From: Tridacna crocea
Taxonomy: Eukaryota; Mollusca; Bivalvia; Cardiida; Cardiidae
Assembly: GCA_943736015.1 (NCBI GenBank)
Contig: OX031071.1
Span: 13,674,119 to 13,738,118, forward strand
Length of the DNA stretch: 64,000 nt
Direction of reading: 5' to 3'
Of this stretch, positions 44,969 through 57,289 are shown piece by piece. Position 1 is the first letter of the stretch, and each line of letters starts with the position of its first letter. Under the pieces are notes generated by a model. That model ran no database searches. It was not told the origin of the DNA and saw only the letters and a list, made by a program, of their open reading frames with translations. Both the position numbers and the translations under genes were made by a program.

Positions 44969-45657
44969 CAAAAAAAAATTTTTTTGATGGTGTTCCCTTA
45001 AAAGGCTACGTAGCCTCTTAAGGTATTTTTAGATTTCCCGCCAAAAATCAATAAAGCATTTTGGGAATGTCAAGTCACTGGCACGTGAATTACAATGCTT
45101 AAATTCCATTACACAACAAACATGTAATAATTATTTTCCATAATGTCTTCTTCGGACCCTATATTTGAAACTTTATCTGTGTATTCCTGTATATAAATGA
45201 GCGAATTGATCATCTAAAAATAGAAAGTGTCTCCCGTTGGTGTCAACCTGGGCCGTAGTAAATCTCTAATTTCTCGTGCTGTCGGATGGTTTTCGACTAC
45301 TGTGGTTTTATGAAGGCAAATTAAAAGGCTTAGGGAGTATAAAGATGATTTTTTTGCATCTTTTTAGAATTTTCGTCCCAAGATCTGAAGGGCCACCTTT
45401 AATGCAGAACCTGTAAAATCTATTGCAGCAGTAATGAATGATTAAAGACCAGTGCTCTCAATAAGCAGACGTCGACGTGTATTACGTCCAAATTTTTAGA
45501 AAAAACGTCGGCATTTTCCAAGTCGGACGTTTTTTTAACGTCCATATTATGACAAAAACGTCCGAGAATTTCAACCCGGACGTTTTTTTTAATGCACAAA
45601 GGGTTTGACGCGTGTGGAAAACTAGGATAACCTCCATTCAATGTAAGGAAGGCGCTT
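44969..45657. repeat. 689-bp tandem duplication, unit 2
   Basis: The junction is at the A/T run ACAAAAAAAAATTTTTTTG following GGAAGGCGCT. A recent event, or an assembly duplication. Confidence 0.93.
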
Positions 45658-48113
45658 TACCAAGAGCCTCTATAGCTATGTTAAAGCATTTTAGTGATGC
45701 AGATAACGGTGTACAGATGACAATTACACATATGCGATTGTTTATCCAATTTATGACCGGATTATGGTACGTGTTTAATCGGTCCATCAATTTAAGATCG
45801 CTTAGTAATCAATCGTCTTTCATTTGACTGCAGTGATAGAAATTAATGGATAAATGCAATTAATAGAGCCATGCAATCGAAGATCGGTAAACTTTGGTTG
45901 TTTGCAAAAATGCAACATGAAAGAAATTCAAATAATCGAGTAGATCTAATAGATCTACTATAAATTATTTGTCGGACTCTTAAACAATCAGCAGATTTAG
46001 TTTCGTTACGCATTTCTTTTGGGAATTATGCAGTGTACTTAAGGAGTTTTTTTTTTTTTTGAAAGAATCATTGTGCGACGTGACCGTCGTTACGAAGGAA
46101 TTCACGTCTGTCTGAAATACGTGTCTTCCATAATCCACTGGGAAACTGAAAGAAATTCAAGCCCATCAAAATACAAGATGGATGGTTTCGCATGTTACGA
46201 ACGTAACAGGCTGTTGTGCAATACGTCATTTAAACAATTATGAAACATGGATATGGTTATAATTCTTCATTTGATACCATCCTAACACTTCTCCCGCAAA
46301 ATGGAATGAAATTTCTTATAAGTTGATAAATAAAGATTTATACTGATACAATATTTTTGCACATTTCTAACGGACCAGAAATTTATTTGATTCCATCTTG
46401 AAAAATATTTGTTGATATTTTGTTCTTTTTCAGAAAAGGGAGGTAATTATTATTTCCTTTTGTAATGAGAATAGAGTGGCCCTAGTTTTATAAATGATAA
46501 ATACTTAATAGGAAAAAAATGGAAAAAGTGGCTCGGTCAAAGTAGTACAATACTCATTTTCAATTGTAGCAACTTTTTTAGGATAATATTATAGTGGAAA
46601 TAGCTGTTTTCCATGAGAATGGTACCACCTTTAAGTTACCATCAGGGGATTTTCTTCCTTTCCTGCGGGGCCGAATTTCGGCCCCATTCCCAATCGCAAA
46701 AAAGTGTTTTTTTTCCCAATCCATAAAACAAAATTCCCAATAAGACGCTAGAAGAAGAAAATAGTCAGATTTATCAGCAAGGACTTTCCCTGACACACAA
46801 ATTTCACAAATTTGCGGGCATTGACCAGAGTTCAAGCAGGAAGTCAATAATTGTCTTATTGTAGGTACGAAACTATTCAGGAGCGAATGAACTATAGACT
46901 GCGTCCGTATATTTTCACTATTTTCAATCGATTCATGCATTGACTTGATTGTCTGGCTGTAAACCGTTCTTTACGTCGTAAAAATAACAAGTGAACTTCC
47001 AGGCATCCGCCTCGCGTAATATGCAGCTAAGCAGAGTTTTGTAAAGCAAAAACAAAGAACACAGCTCCGAAAATGACTGTCCTGAATCAGGAACAAGTTA
47101 TGAAAAATACCTGACCTAATCTAGACCGCAAGTTTTTTTTTTTTCTCTCAGATTTTGAGCTGTTGTGCTTTATTTTTGTCTTAGCAAAGAATCGTCTGTA
47201 TAATTTAACAGCAGAGCTTGTTGTCCGCGGAAATGTGTGAAGTTTCGTCACAATTAATTTTTAACAGGTTTTCTTTCAATACTCTATTATATATGCCTCA
47301 GAAAATGACGATTTATCAATCTTTCTATATGTGTCAAAACACGCAAAAAATCGTTTTTAAAGATAAATCGTCATGGGAAAAAACCACGAAAATACATGAC
47401 AAAACATTGCAAAAAAGATCTCAAACGATCAGAGACTCTTCAGTCTGTCTTATTTAGCCTTGATAATGACTTTTAATAGCTGATTAGCATACACATAATA
47501 TAGAAAACTAGACAGGAAATAATTCTCTGTTCATTCACCTGAAAAACACATCTCTTTATAAGAGAACTAAAAAAATCCTACATATATCGCAAGGGGGGGG
47601 GGGGGGGGGTCTTACAGCTTCTAGCATGAAAGAGTAAAGACAGCACATCCATCCAAACAGAAAGAAGTTTGGCGGAAAACAGTATTGATTCAGTAGTTAA
47701 TTGCAAGGTTAAATATGTTAACAATCTTTTTATGTTTAGTCAATATTATTTTCCCAATCTGACATATTGTCGAGATTTTTTTTTGCCAATTTGGCCAGGG
47801 GCCTTTTCCAAAAATGCCTGGATAAAGCCCTGACCATGGACAATCATTGCCAGCCAATCACATGTTACAGATATACATGTATATGCATTTTTATTCCCAT
47901 TATATGGTTATTCTAAGGACATGTCTTCCTGGATAAAACTTTAGAGTAACCACAATATAGTATTGGTCATTCCGCAACACAATCAAAATAAAGCTAAGCC
48001 CAAGACCACATTGACCGATGTGGAAAAAAAATTCCTGATTTTTTTAAAAAATTCCTAAAATTTGAACATGGAATTACAAAAATTCCTGAAATGGTCCCTT
48101 ATTGAGAGCACTG
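45450..48113. mobile_element. candidate hAT-like TIR element
   Basis: CAGTGCTCTCAATAAG at 45450 (and at 44761 in unit 1) is exactly inverted at 48098-48113. No matching 8-bp flank was found, so the pairing of ends is tentative. The interior holds GGGGCCGAATTTCGGCCCC (46659-46683) and a G run at 47593-47609; no convincing gene. Confidence 0.55.
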
Positions 48114-48260
48114 AAAGATGCTGCATGTCAACCCCATAGTAGATGTATTAAGAATGAAAGACAAAAACTGATAAACTTTTTTTGCAAAAATAAGGCCAAT
48201 ATGGACCAGGCCAATATAACACAAGTATTCTTCCTATTTCAACCATCTCTCTGTATAAAC

Positions 48261-51200
48261 TAGTGTTGGGCAATCGGTTTAAAATCTCAATCGATTATAG
48301 CTTTGTAATCGGAAGAGCAAACCAACTAGCTATGGATAGTACAATCGGTTTAGACTCAATTTAGATGAGAATGTTTTTTTTGCTTAAAATACTGTGACAA
48401 TATTGTAAACATGATACTTCATGTATTAAGTTTATAAATATGTTGTATTCTGCACTTTTTTCAATTGAAATACATTACAATTAAGTTTTCTGCTTCAATC
48501 AATATCATTCATTTTGTTCCTTATAATTTCCAAACGAGTTAAAAAAAATCAGACATATACCTAATAGTTCAAAACATTTGCAGACGATCCCTTTCTCCCC
48601 CCCACTCCCTCCACTTTATTTTCATTTACTAAATCAACATCTTTTCCACCCACAGTGTTCCCACTGAAAATTTTATTTGGGGGTTTTTTGTACCCCCTAC
48701 AATTGAAAAATGGGGGTATAAGAAAAAAAATGGGGGTACAAATGCAGAGTGAAACTAGTATGCCCTCAATTCTAAATTGTTTACTTAATGCCTCATTTCG
48801 ATCCAATGCAGAACAATCATATAGATCTAGTATGTAAATGAACATTTTTAAATGTAATTGACACTTAAAGAATTGTTTGGCAAACTAGTAGTTTATATGC
48901 TTATCTTTCCACATGCCTTATCTACATTAATCATTGTCGAATTCTGACAGAAAACTGCTGTATTCAATATGCAATGTTCCTACTAGCTTTTTATTTCTAG
49001 GGTACACTTACCCCTTGAGTTGTAAACCCGGAAGGGGGGCAGCTAGATTTCATATTTGAGGGTATGACAATAATGATTCTCAAAGCAATCCATACTGATG
49101 ATTTGCACCAAAAAGTTTGTTATATCCAGATATTTGTGGAAATTTACAGCTTACACCCATTAAAAGCTGAAAAAACAGTATGAAGTGACTGTGATCGGAC
49201 AATGTAAAAAGGAGCATTTTGTTGTGTCATGGGTTTCCGCGTTTTTTGGACCGATCATTTTTTCGTGTCCGTTTAACTATGGATAAGTATTTCTGCAATA
49301 AATGAACTCTCTTTACTAGATTTTGAATGGTTCTACAACTAGTGTACCTTGCTTGCTTACGGGAACCCGAATTCTGAAACCTGAAAGCGTCTACAGTATA
49401 TTTCCGAGCTATTCCCAATATGTGGGTTTACTGACGAAAGACGTTGACGTCGACAAAAGGGTTTTTACCGACTGCGTTAAACAGAGGGGAGCTGAATTAA
49501 GGACTTTTTTGGAAGCAAACGGGTCCCAGTCTGCAATATAATTGATCGCGATGATAAAGACCGAGTACGCCGACCATGTAAATGTTCTAAAAATAGAAAG
49601 CTGGAAATCCAAAATTTTTCTGATGATTTATATTTTCCGAAAATCGCACTTACGTGAGCCGTTCTATGCAGGCGTTTCCTGCTTGATTTTTGTTCGATCT
49701 TCTTCTTTATTTTTTGTGCGTGATTTCACGTATAGGTTTACAATTTTGTACGTGTTTTATTTCATTTATACGTGTTTCACGCACGATTTTGCGTGATCAG
49801 GAACTCTGACCCATGAGCAGAATTTTAGCTTCCACTTACTGCTTTATTCAGAAATTTGTGTAATTAACTTTTAAAATTCATTATTAAAGATAAGAAGATA
49901 GTTTGAAGTCCCTCTGATCGGACGATGCCACTCTGCTCATTGTAGTGTCATGGGTTTTCACGCTTTTTTGGCGATGTATTTTTTTCTTGACAATTAGTTT
50001 CTGGAGAAGTATTACTACATGACTGGACATTATTTAGTCAATTTAAATAGCAAGTAACTTAAAAAGCTGTCACTTTACACTAGATAAGAGGAATAACACC
50101 TTTGTTACTCTGTCATAAATGACTCGCAAGCTTCATTATCATCCGGGTGTCCTTCGCATTTTATACTGACTGTGTTTAACCCATATTTCTGCCCGATGCA
50201 CGCAAGCTAGGTTATATGAAGTTCTAGACGATAATTTCATGCCTCAGACTGGCATTTAGGCAGATATCTTTCATTGCCAAAGACAGGTAATTTCAAATTT
50301 CCAAATGGCAAAACCCGCAGTGTTGCATCCAGGACGACCTCGGAGAGGGGGAGATCCCCCATCATATTATAAAAATGGGGGGAGTGAACAATTCTAGTGC
50401 ACCACAGATAAAAAACTTATCTAAATTAACTTTATTTAGCATGAATATAACTTTAAGATTATGTAGCATATTTACCTTTGAAAAAAGAAAATATCAATAC
50501 CGTCTTGAAAAAGTCCGTAATACGTTTAGGTGGCATAATCCAGGAGAACTGATGAATTTAAATATATTCCGCGTTCAAATTTGGTACACAATTTAATCCT
50601 ACACGTGTTGAAATTACTACCGGGGTATTGCTCAATAGCACATATCCCAATACAAGTCAATTACGTAATCCGAAGAATTGAACAATGCCATGTATCCCTC
50701 TTGTCGATTACGTCATACGGGTATTTCCCCAAAAAGTTATCGGTTAACTGGTGTAAGTGAAATTGTAGACTGTTATGGTTACGACCTTATTTCGCTACAA
50801 AACTGATATGCGGGTTATTATTTTTGGCAGGAATCGAGTACACGGAGCGTTTTCCATACATGTAAAATACAATTTTGTTGCGCACTGACTATTACAGAGC
50901 GGGGGATTATATCCGTTTCTGCGGGAGTTGCCACCCGAGAAAATCTAAAATTGCGGGATTTAAAGTAAAAAAAGCGGGATTTGCGCGATCGCGCACCCTG
51001 GATGCAACACTGAACCCGGGCCCAGGGAAACTTGCCGAGTTGTCAACTTTTGTCCAGACATTCATGGACAAAGATTTGTTTCTCATTTTTCAGCATATTT
51101 TCATGTTTGTTATCTACTATGTTTATTCCAATATTGTGATTAATAATAGTCAAAAAACCAAGCGCTAAAAACCAGAATTCAAGTTTTGGCACCAAGCCAG

Positions 51201-51306
51201 CATAGCAATCGACTTCAATCGATTGCGGGATTTCTCAATCAATTATCGGAATCGGAAGCCAAAACCAACTGAGTTTCGACTATAGTCGATCATCGGCCCA
51301 CCACTA
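48261..51306. mobile_element. hAT element, 3.05 kb, 8-bp target duplication
   Basis: TAGTGTTGGGCAATCGG and the inverse GATCATCGGCCCACCACTA, flanked by GTATAAAC at 48253-48260 and 51307-51314. TIR type and 8-bp duplication are standard for hAT. No transposase open frame, so non-autonomous or decayed. The interior at 49330-49540 has a coding-like stretch (VFTDCVKQRGAELRTFLEAN). Confidence 0.92.
50318..51012. mobile_element. 695-bp TIR element nested in the hAT element
   Basis: CAGTGTTGCATCCAGG and the inverse CCTGGATGCAACACTG, flanked by AACCCG at 50312-50317 and 51013-51018. The other hAT copy has the uninterrupted site (AAAACCCGGACTAAGG near 25613). Confidence 0.9.
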
Positions 51307-51344
51307 GTATAAACTTGCTACTAACACCCCCCCCCCATACCTTT

Positions 51345-51500
51345 TAATTGGTAAGCCGAATTGACCCGGCCGAATTGACTCGGGCCGACTTGACCCGAGG
51401 CCGACTGGACCCGGATTCTTTGCCTGTATGGAATGTAAACGGGCCGAGTTGGTTCCAGGCCGAGTTGACCATTTCACGACGGAGTAGGCCAAAATTGGCA
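51345..51500. repeat. GGCCGAGTTGACC degenerate tandem tract
   Basis: Five or six imperfect 14-18-bp units (CCGAATTGACCCGG, CCGACTTGACCCGAGG). 51510-52440 contains nothing recognised. Confidence 0.65.
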
Positions 51501-52451
51501 TTGCCTTTCTGTGGCCCATTCATTAATTTTGTAAAAAAAACAGGGTGAATTCAATTATCGCTAGAGGAGCACGATGCTGGTGATGAAGGAATTGCTTCCT
51601 AATGTGGTGAAGTACATATTATGGTCCATCCGCTTGCAAGGCACGCCGACTGTCGTTTATCGCGAATGAAGTATCGTATACGATTCTAGTTCTATGAATA
51701 GATGAGTAAAACTGCTTGCAGTTCTATTGCTGTTTACTCTACAAATGAGAATGCTGAAATTTTCGCAAATACTGACCTTATGATTATAAAATTGGTCGTA
51801 ACATGTAGGTCCGTCTGCCTCTGTTTACATTCATCGATTCAAAATGGCGTCTCTATTTGATTCCCGCTTAAACAATTTGCATTATAAGAATACGCATAAA
51901 AAGTAGTTTAAAAAAAAAAAGGCAAATTATATCGGCTAATATTAACAAGGTCGATTTATAGAAAGCCAATAAAGTAAATGGTAACATTTCTGAAAAACTA
52001 CATATGTATAAATGCGATTTATCAAAATTTTGCATATGCATATGCGCATTAATATGACGGTGAACGAGTTCAAAGCAGACTGACATTCGAGTGTCATGCT
52101 TGTATTATAATCAATCACCCGGAACGGTCTAACATTTATGGTAAATTCCCCGAAACATCAAAGTAGTCAGTCCATATACGTAATTTATGGCTCAGCAAAT
52201 TACGACTTCTCTATAATCAACCTGTATACCCTTAACTCAACCTTTAAAGCCTGAAAACATTGCAAAGCTAATCTCTTTTTAGGCCTATGACGCATCACTT
52301 TTTTTCCGTGTATCACGTGATTAGAAAATGGTGAACTGGAAGTCGACGTATACCTTGATCGGGAAAAAACATGTGAGCAAAATGTAGTGTTCTGAATGTA
52401 TTCTTATCCGAGAAACTGTTGCATTGTGAAGGGAACTGGTTTTTCCTGACA

Positions 52452-52509
52452 ATGGAAAGCAGCGAAGATCAGCTAGATGATTGTCCGCAGGAGAAGGAGG
52501 AATCGAGTG
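52452..52509 (+). CDS. candidate first coding exon of an unknown gene
   Basis: The ATG at 52452 encodes MESSEDQLDDCPQEKEESS and then reaches a GTAGGC donor. An acidic, hydrophilic start without repeat sequence is typical of a first exon, but no downstream exon could be tied to it before 64000. Confidence 0.25.
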
Positions 52510-52634
52510 GTAGGCTAAATGTCCTTATTTTTTTGTTTCCCAGTTTCTGTTCATTCCCCAGGGACACGTCATGTGAAATAAACAGATCAGCATCTTTTAG
52601 AATGAAATGTATGCAAACAGAAAAAAAAAAACCG

Positions 52635-52770
52635 TCAGACTTGTAAATATTTAGAGCATTTATAGACAACAAAAAAATGTGGATCACGTGACATTGGTAT
52701 ATTGAAAGGTTGAAATCAGGTACTTGAAATCATTGTGGTAAAGGAGGAAAATGTTTGGTTACAACTATTC
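52635..52770 (-). mobile_element. TTAA MITE relic
   Basis: GAGCATTTATAGACAACAAA ... CATTGTGGTAAAGGAGG; no right arm. Confidence 0.5.
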
Positions 52771-52918
52771 TGTATCAACAAGTTTCTTCAAAATCCTACT
52801 CCCAAAGAAGGCTTCCAGTAACTTTACTTTTTGTAAAGTACAGAAAAATGGTTTCAGTTCACACAAATACTCCTCTGTTGCAGTTGCAAACCATGGTTAG
52901 GCTGTTGCAGGTATTTAA

Positions 52919-53140
52919 CCCTTTATCCCATAAGGTATTTCTATGGTTATCTCTTATGGACCCTAAATAACAGCAAGGATTAAGCAGTTTCTTATGTGTA
53001 TATGACACCTTTTGCTAGCATAGAGAACATTGTGACAAAAGGTGAAATTGCTCGTCACGAGCAATTTCACCTTTTGCCACTATGTTTTCCAAAGGTTCCT
53101 ACAAGTAATGCGTAGAAATGAGTATCTATGGAGTAAAGGG
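52919..53140 (+). mobile_element. TTAA MITE, subfamily D, complete, 222 bp
   Basis: TTAA at 52915-52918 and 53141-53144. Core GCTCGTCACGAGC perfectly paired. Confidence 0.92.
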
Positions 53141-53169
53141 TTAATACAGAATTATGTAGTCCCAGTTAA

Positions 53170-53390
53170 CCCTTTACCACACAATACTGACTTTCAATGA
53201 GCTTAGGAAAGACGCCTTTTGAAAACATTGTTAGAAAAGAAAAAAAAGCTGATAACCAGCATTTTCTCATTCTCCCACAGTGCTATCTGCCCAATGAAAG
53301 AAAAATTTGCACCATTTTAGCCATATTGGAGGTGTCACCTGCAAATGCTTTCAGTTTGGACAATGTTTAAATTTTGTCACCTTGTAGAGG
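53170..53390 (+). mobile_element. TTAA MITE, forward, degraded right end
   Basis: TTAA at 53166-53169; right end CCTTGTAGAGGAG. Core GATAACC. 53400-53690 carries further MITE debris. Confidence 0.75.
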
Positions 53391-53792
53391 AGTAACACTG
53401 CCCATCTTGAAAACATTTGCAGAAGACATTTTAAATGCTCCAATAATGGGAATTTTCTTGAACTGAGTCTGAAAAGAAAAAACACTTGTAACAAGACCAG
53501 AAAACTGGTCTTAATCTAATCATATGCCTTTGGAAGCTTTGTTGGAAACATGGTAAGAAAAAGGAGGAAAGGCTGGTTAATACTATTTTCTCCTTTTTTT
53601 GACAACAGATCCAAAAGCTGTCTATCAGGCTGGTCAAAATTGACAGCATCTGCAGATGATAAATCTAGTCTTGTGAGATATGTAATGTTTTTGGTAGAAT
53701 TGTAAAACATTGTTGAAAAAGAATAAAAAGAATTTATAATTCATGCTGGAGCCAGTGCACCTACCTATGCTTTCCTGGAGTTTCCCATCCAA

Positions 53793-53930
53793 ATACCACA
53801 CAAGCCCTACTTTTGACGGCCCCAAGAAAGAAGCTGTTAGAAAACATTGTGAGAAAAGGAGAAAATGCTGGTAACCAGCATTTTCTCCATTTTCCACAAT
53901 GTTTTCTACCCTTCACAAGACGAAAACTGT
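53793..53930 (+). mobile_element. TTAA MITE, left two thirds
   Basis: TACCACACAAGCCCTACTTT ... core GGTAACC ... TACCCTTCACAAGAC; the right end is missing. Confidence 0.72.
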
Positions 53931-54195
53931 AGCATTCTTCTATTGTCTGCTTCCTACAACTGCCGATCAAGCGACTTCAAGCAGCAATTCAGAAGAAAAT
54001 GTTCGGTCTGTCAAAAAGTGAAATCAGCCTTTCTGTCAGAAATGACTGACTGACTCTTCTACTATGGAGTTTGAAGGTGAAATGCATTATAAATCATGCT
54101 TGAAGTTGATGATGAAGAGATCTATTATTTTGACCCCCTAAATTAACGAAATGACCCTCAACCAATTTTTAAAGCCGAGGGAAAACCTTGCAGTA

Positions 54196-54290
54196 GATTT
54201 GTGCATAGCAGAAAATTACAAAAAACAGCAAGGGCTGTGTTGGATTAGCTTGCACAGATTGCGCAGGCTGATCAGAGACAACGCTTTAAG
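54196..54290. repeat. dispersed GCGCAGGCTGATCAG repeat
   Basis: TTGCACAGATTGCGCAGGCTGATCAGAG has the look of a widespread molluscan repeat known to me from other genomes; class not assigned. 54300-54610 otherwise empty. Confidence 0.5.
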
Positions 54291-54623
54291 CAAATGTTCG
54301 AATGCCTCTTTTAATGTATTGCAGGCCATAAATGTTTCAGCAATTTAGAAGCAACTGGTTACTGCTTGTCATAATGCTGTCAAAATTGACTGTACAGCAA
54401 GGCGGAAAAAATAATCTGCAGGTGATAATGCTGTAAATATTGAAAAGTTGAGTGATGTTTTTATCAGATTTGTTGCAATGTCATAATATAAATTTATTGG
54501 TGTCAAAGTCCAAACCTCCATTGTGGTCACACAAATCAACTCTTTTACTGTATCCTTTTCACCATGTGATCTATACACTCCACTGTAGCATTGATTCAGT
54601 AGCAAAGAGGTTGGAACACTTAA

Positions 54624-54844
54624 CCCTTTACCAAACAATCAGTGGTTTTTATGACCCTCAGTAAGAGGCCTTTTGAAAACATTGTGGGAAAAGGAGAAAA
54701 TGCTGGTAACCAGCATTTTCTCCCTTTCCCACAATGTTTTCTACCCTTCCCAAAACAAATGCCAAGTGTTGAGTCACTTTTATTTTGTCATCTGCAAATG
54801 CTTTCGATTTGGACAAGTCTAAAATTTTGTTGTTTGGTAATGAG
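54624..54844 (+). mobile_element. TTAA MITE, forward, 221 bp
   Basis: TTAA at 54620-54623 and 54845-54848; core GGTAACC perfect. First of a chain of three. Confidence 0.93.
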
Positions 54845-54848
54845 TTAA

Positions 54849-55050
54849 CTCCTTACCACATCTAGCAAAAAAATGTAGACATGCTCAAAGTGACAGCATT
54901 TGCAGATATAATTATTATGAATCTGGCTCATATAATGGTTTCATCTGTCTTTGAAAGACTCGAAAACACTGTGGAAAAAGGAAAAAAAATGCTGGTTACC
55001 AGCATTTTTTCCTTTTCCCTCAATGTTTTCTGTCATATTAAAGACATGTT
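54849..55050 (-). mobile_element. TTAA MITE, second in chain, right end lost
   Basis: Shares TTAA 54845-54848. Core GGTTACC with a run of eight A in the left arm. Confidence 0.78.
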
Positions 55051-55060
55051 CCATCTTTGA

Positions 55061-55281
55061 ACTCTTTGCCAAACAACAAATTTTAGACTGGTTCAAATTG
55101 AAAGCATTTGCAGACAACAAAATAAAAGTGACTGAAAATTTGAAATTTGTATTGGGAAGGGTAAAAAACATTGTGGGAAAAGGAAAAAATGCTGGTTACC
55201 AGCATTTTCTCCTTTTCCTACAATGTTTTCAAAAGGCTTCTTTCTCAGGGTTGTTAAAAGTCGTGATTGTGTGGTGAAGAG
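55061..55281 (-). mobile_element. TTAA MITE, third in chain, 221 bp
   Basis: TTGA at 55057-55060 and TTAA at 55282-55285. Core GGTTACC. Confidence 0.9.
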
Positions 55282-55347
55282 TTAAGCCATATGTTCAAGG
55301 ATTGTGACCCCTCACTCATCAGTAAATAATGCGTAGCATTGATGTCT

Positions 55348-55651
55348 GTTTTTTTCCCGTTTGTTTATCGTTGCTACCGGTTGCCCATCTGAGCGACGGC
55401 CCCCGAAGACAGTTAGTTGTTACAGGGGATAGTGCAAGGATACAGGTCAAAACTACTGAGAGCTTCGCCTGGTTCTTTAACATGCTCGGCGTATTGCACC
55501 ATCACACGAGACCTGGGTTTAATGTCTCATCCGAAAGACTATTAGTAATTTCTAGTTGGCCAGCCGGGGATTCGAACCCACAACCTGTAGTGACCCGAAA
55601 CATTGCATTCACTAGTCCTATGCTCTACCTACTGAGCTATATCGGCTGGAT
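55348..55651 (-). mobile_element. tRNA-derived SINE, complete, 11-bp target duplications
   Basis: Minus-strand head CCAGCCGATATAGCTCAGTA (A box about 55639-55621) and GGGTTCGAATCCCC (B box about 55579-55567). CATTGATGTCT at 55337-55347 and 55652-55662 flanks it. The 3' end is a short A run (T run at 55349-55356 on the plus strand). A different family from 9777-10047. Confidence 0.93.
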
Positions 55652-55710
55652 CATTGATGTCTTCGTAAAGGGTATTCAGTTTATCTTGATATGTTCTGTT
55701 TATTAATTAA

Positions 55711-55930
55711 CCCTTTCCCAAACAAGCCCTGGTCTTTACGTGTCTGCAGTGAAAGTCTTTTGAAAACATTGTGGGAAAAGGAGAAATTGCTCATAACGAG
55801 CCATTTCTCTTTTTCCCACAGTGTTTTCTACTCTTTATGAGAACTTTCTGCCATTTTCTCCAAATCTAAAATTGTTGTCTGCAAAGTATTTCGAATCGGA
55901 AGAGTCTAAAATTTCTTGTTTGGGAAAGGG
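55711..55930 (+). mobile_element. TTAA MITE, subfamily C, 220 bp
   Basis: TTAA at 55707-55710 and 55931-55934. Core GCTCATAACGAGC. An arm fragment of another copy follows at 55961-56012. Confidence 0.9.
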
Positions 55931-56049
55931 TTAAATTAAAAGTTAGGGGCCATAGATTTTAAATTAATGTCTGCAAATGCTTTGAATTTTGACAAGTCTA
56001 AGATTTCGTTCTGTGCAGGATTAACACTGCACAGAAAACTAACATTTCA

Positions 56050-56237
56050 GACTTACATGTGCAGAATGATAATCTGAATTTTTCTAAATGGTGGGATCTT
56101 TGTCTTTGGCTAGAAAACATTAGGGAAAAAAAAAAAGGATATAATTTTAACTACCAACACTTTGTCCTTTTCCTACAATGCTTTGAAAAGTCTACATTCT
56201 CAGGGTTGTTAAAACTTGGGATTGTGTGGTTAAAGGT
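56050..56237 (-). mobile_element. degraded TTAA MITE
   Basis: GGCTAGAAAACATTAGGG ... CCTACAATGCTTTG ... GATTGTGTGGTTAAAGG; A-rich core. More debris to 56540; 56550-56985 holds nothing recognised. Confidence 0.6.
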
Positions 56238-56997
56238 TAGAGCCTTTTAGGAAAAAGTTTTACAAAAGAAAAGATTGTGGGAACAAGAAAGAAATGTTAG
56301 CAACCAGCAAGTTGTTCTTTGCCTTCACTGTCTTTTTTCTTTTGTTCTTTGCCTTCACCGTCTTTTTTCCTCACAGGCATTTTATATGTGAAAAGTTCTT
56401 TACCTTACAATCCAGAGTTTTTGAATAGGCCAAAGAAATAACTAGAGCAACCAACATTTTCTTCTTTTTCCATGGTGTTTTCAAAGACAAGTTCCATCGT
56501 TTGAGCCGTATTTTGTATTTATGTTGCCTGTAACGTCTTTCATTTGTTCAAGCCTTTGTGATTCTGCAGAGAGTCAGTTCTAAATCTTTGAATTCTTGCA
56601 GCATGAAGCAGTATGAACAAATTGTTGGGGTACAATCTAGTGAGACTTCATACCCAAAACATGCTGATGCAATAGTAACAGACTTTGCATAATACCAATA
56701 GCATACTGGACATTGTAGTTTAAATTTTTTATCTAAATTAACTATTTCAGGTGTAATTAATAGTGGTTTAGCAGCTACATGTATGCACAATACATAAGTG
56801 CTTAGGGTAAAAATGGGAACATTAGGCGATTTGTGAATGGAGAGAATAATGATATATACCTATATACATGTATAATGTTTTTCCAAACAATTCCATTTCT
56901 TAAGTCTATACCTTATTTTACCTTTTTATCTAATTATGAAAGTGGCCATTCAGTCAATCAGCCAATTATTAATTTTAGGGTAACTAACCCTTTACCA

Positions 56998-57210
56998 GAC
57001 AATAAAATTTAGTCATGTCCAAATTGAAATCATTTGCAGACAACAATTTCATACTGGCTCATATGTTGCTATCATTTTTTGATTGGGGTAGAAAACAGTG
57101 TGGGAAAAGGAGAAAATGCTTAGGTTACCAGCATTTTCTCTTTCTCCTGCAATGTTTTCTAAAGGTTTCTTTTCCAGGGTCACCAAAAATCGTCATTGTG
57201 TGGTGAAGGG
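56998..57210 (-). mobile_element. TTAA MITE, reverse
   Basis: CTAA at 56994-56997 and TTAA at 57211-57214; core TTAGGTTACCAGC. Confidence 0.83.
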
Positions 57211-57289
57211 TTAAAGCTTATAATTGTGTCTAACGAATTGACCTTTTACTGCTGTGACCTTCCAGAGTTTTTACCACCCTCTGGAATAC

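Noticed and set aside
44731..45641. Two 73-codon frames with identical sequence as a duplicated gene
   Set aside because: They fall within the 689-bp tandem duplication, over transposon-derived ACGTCC-rich sequence; no start context or splice sites.
46578..46940. 120-codon minus-strand frame
   Set aside because: It runs through repeat sequence (GGGGCCGAATTTCGGCCCC region) inside a candidate TIR element, with no codon bias or recognisable domain.
55560..55651. tRNA gene on the minus strand
   Set aside because: As above: a SINE head flanked by CATTGATGTCT repeats, not a free tRNA gene.
56548..56790. Minus-strand frame with several Cys residues
   Set aside because: Only 80 codons, no splice signals or known spacing of a metal-binding domain; probably chance.
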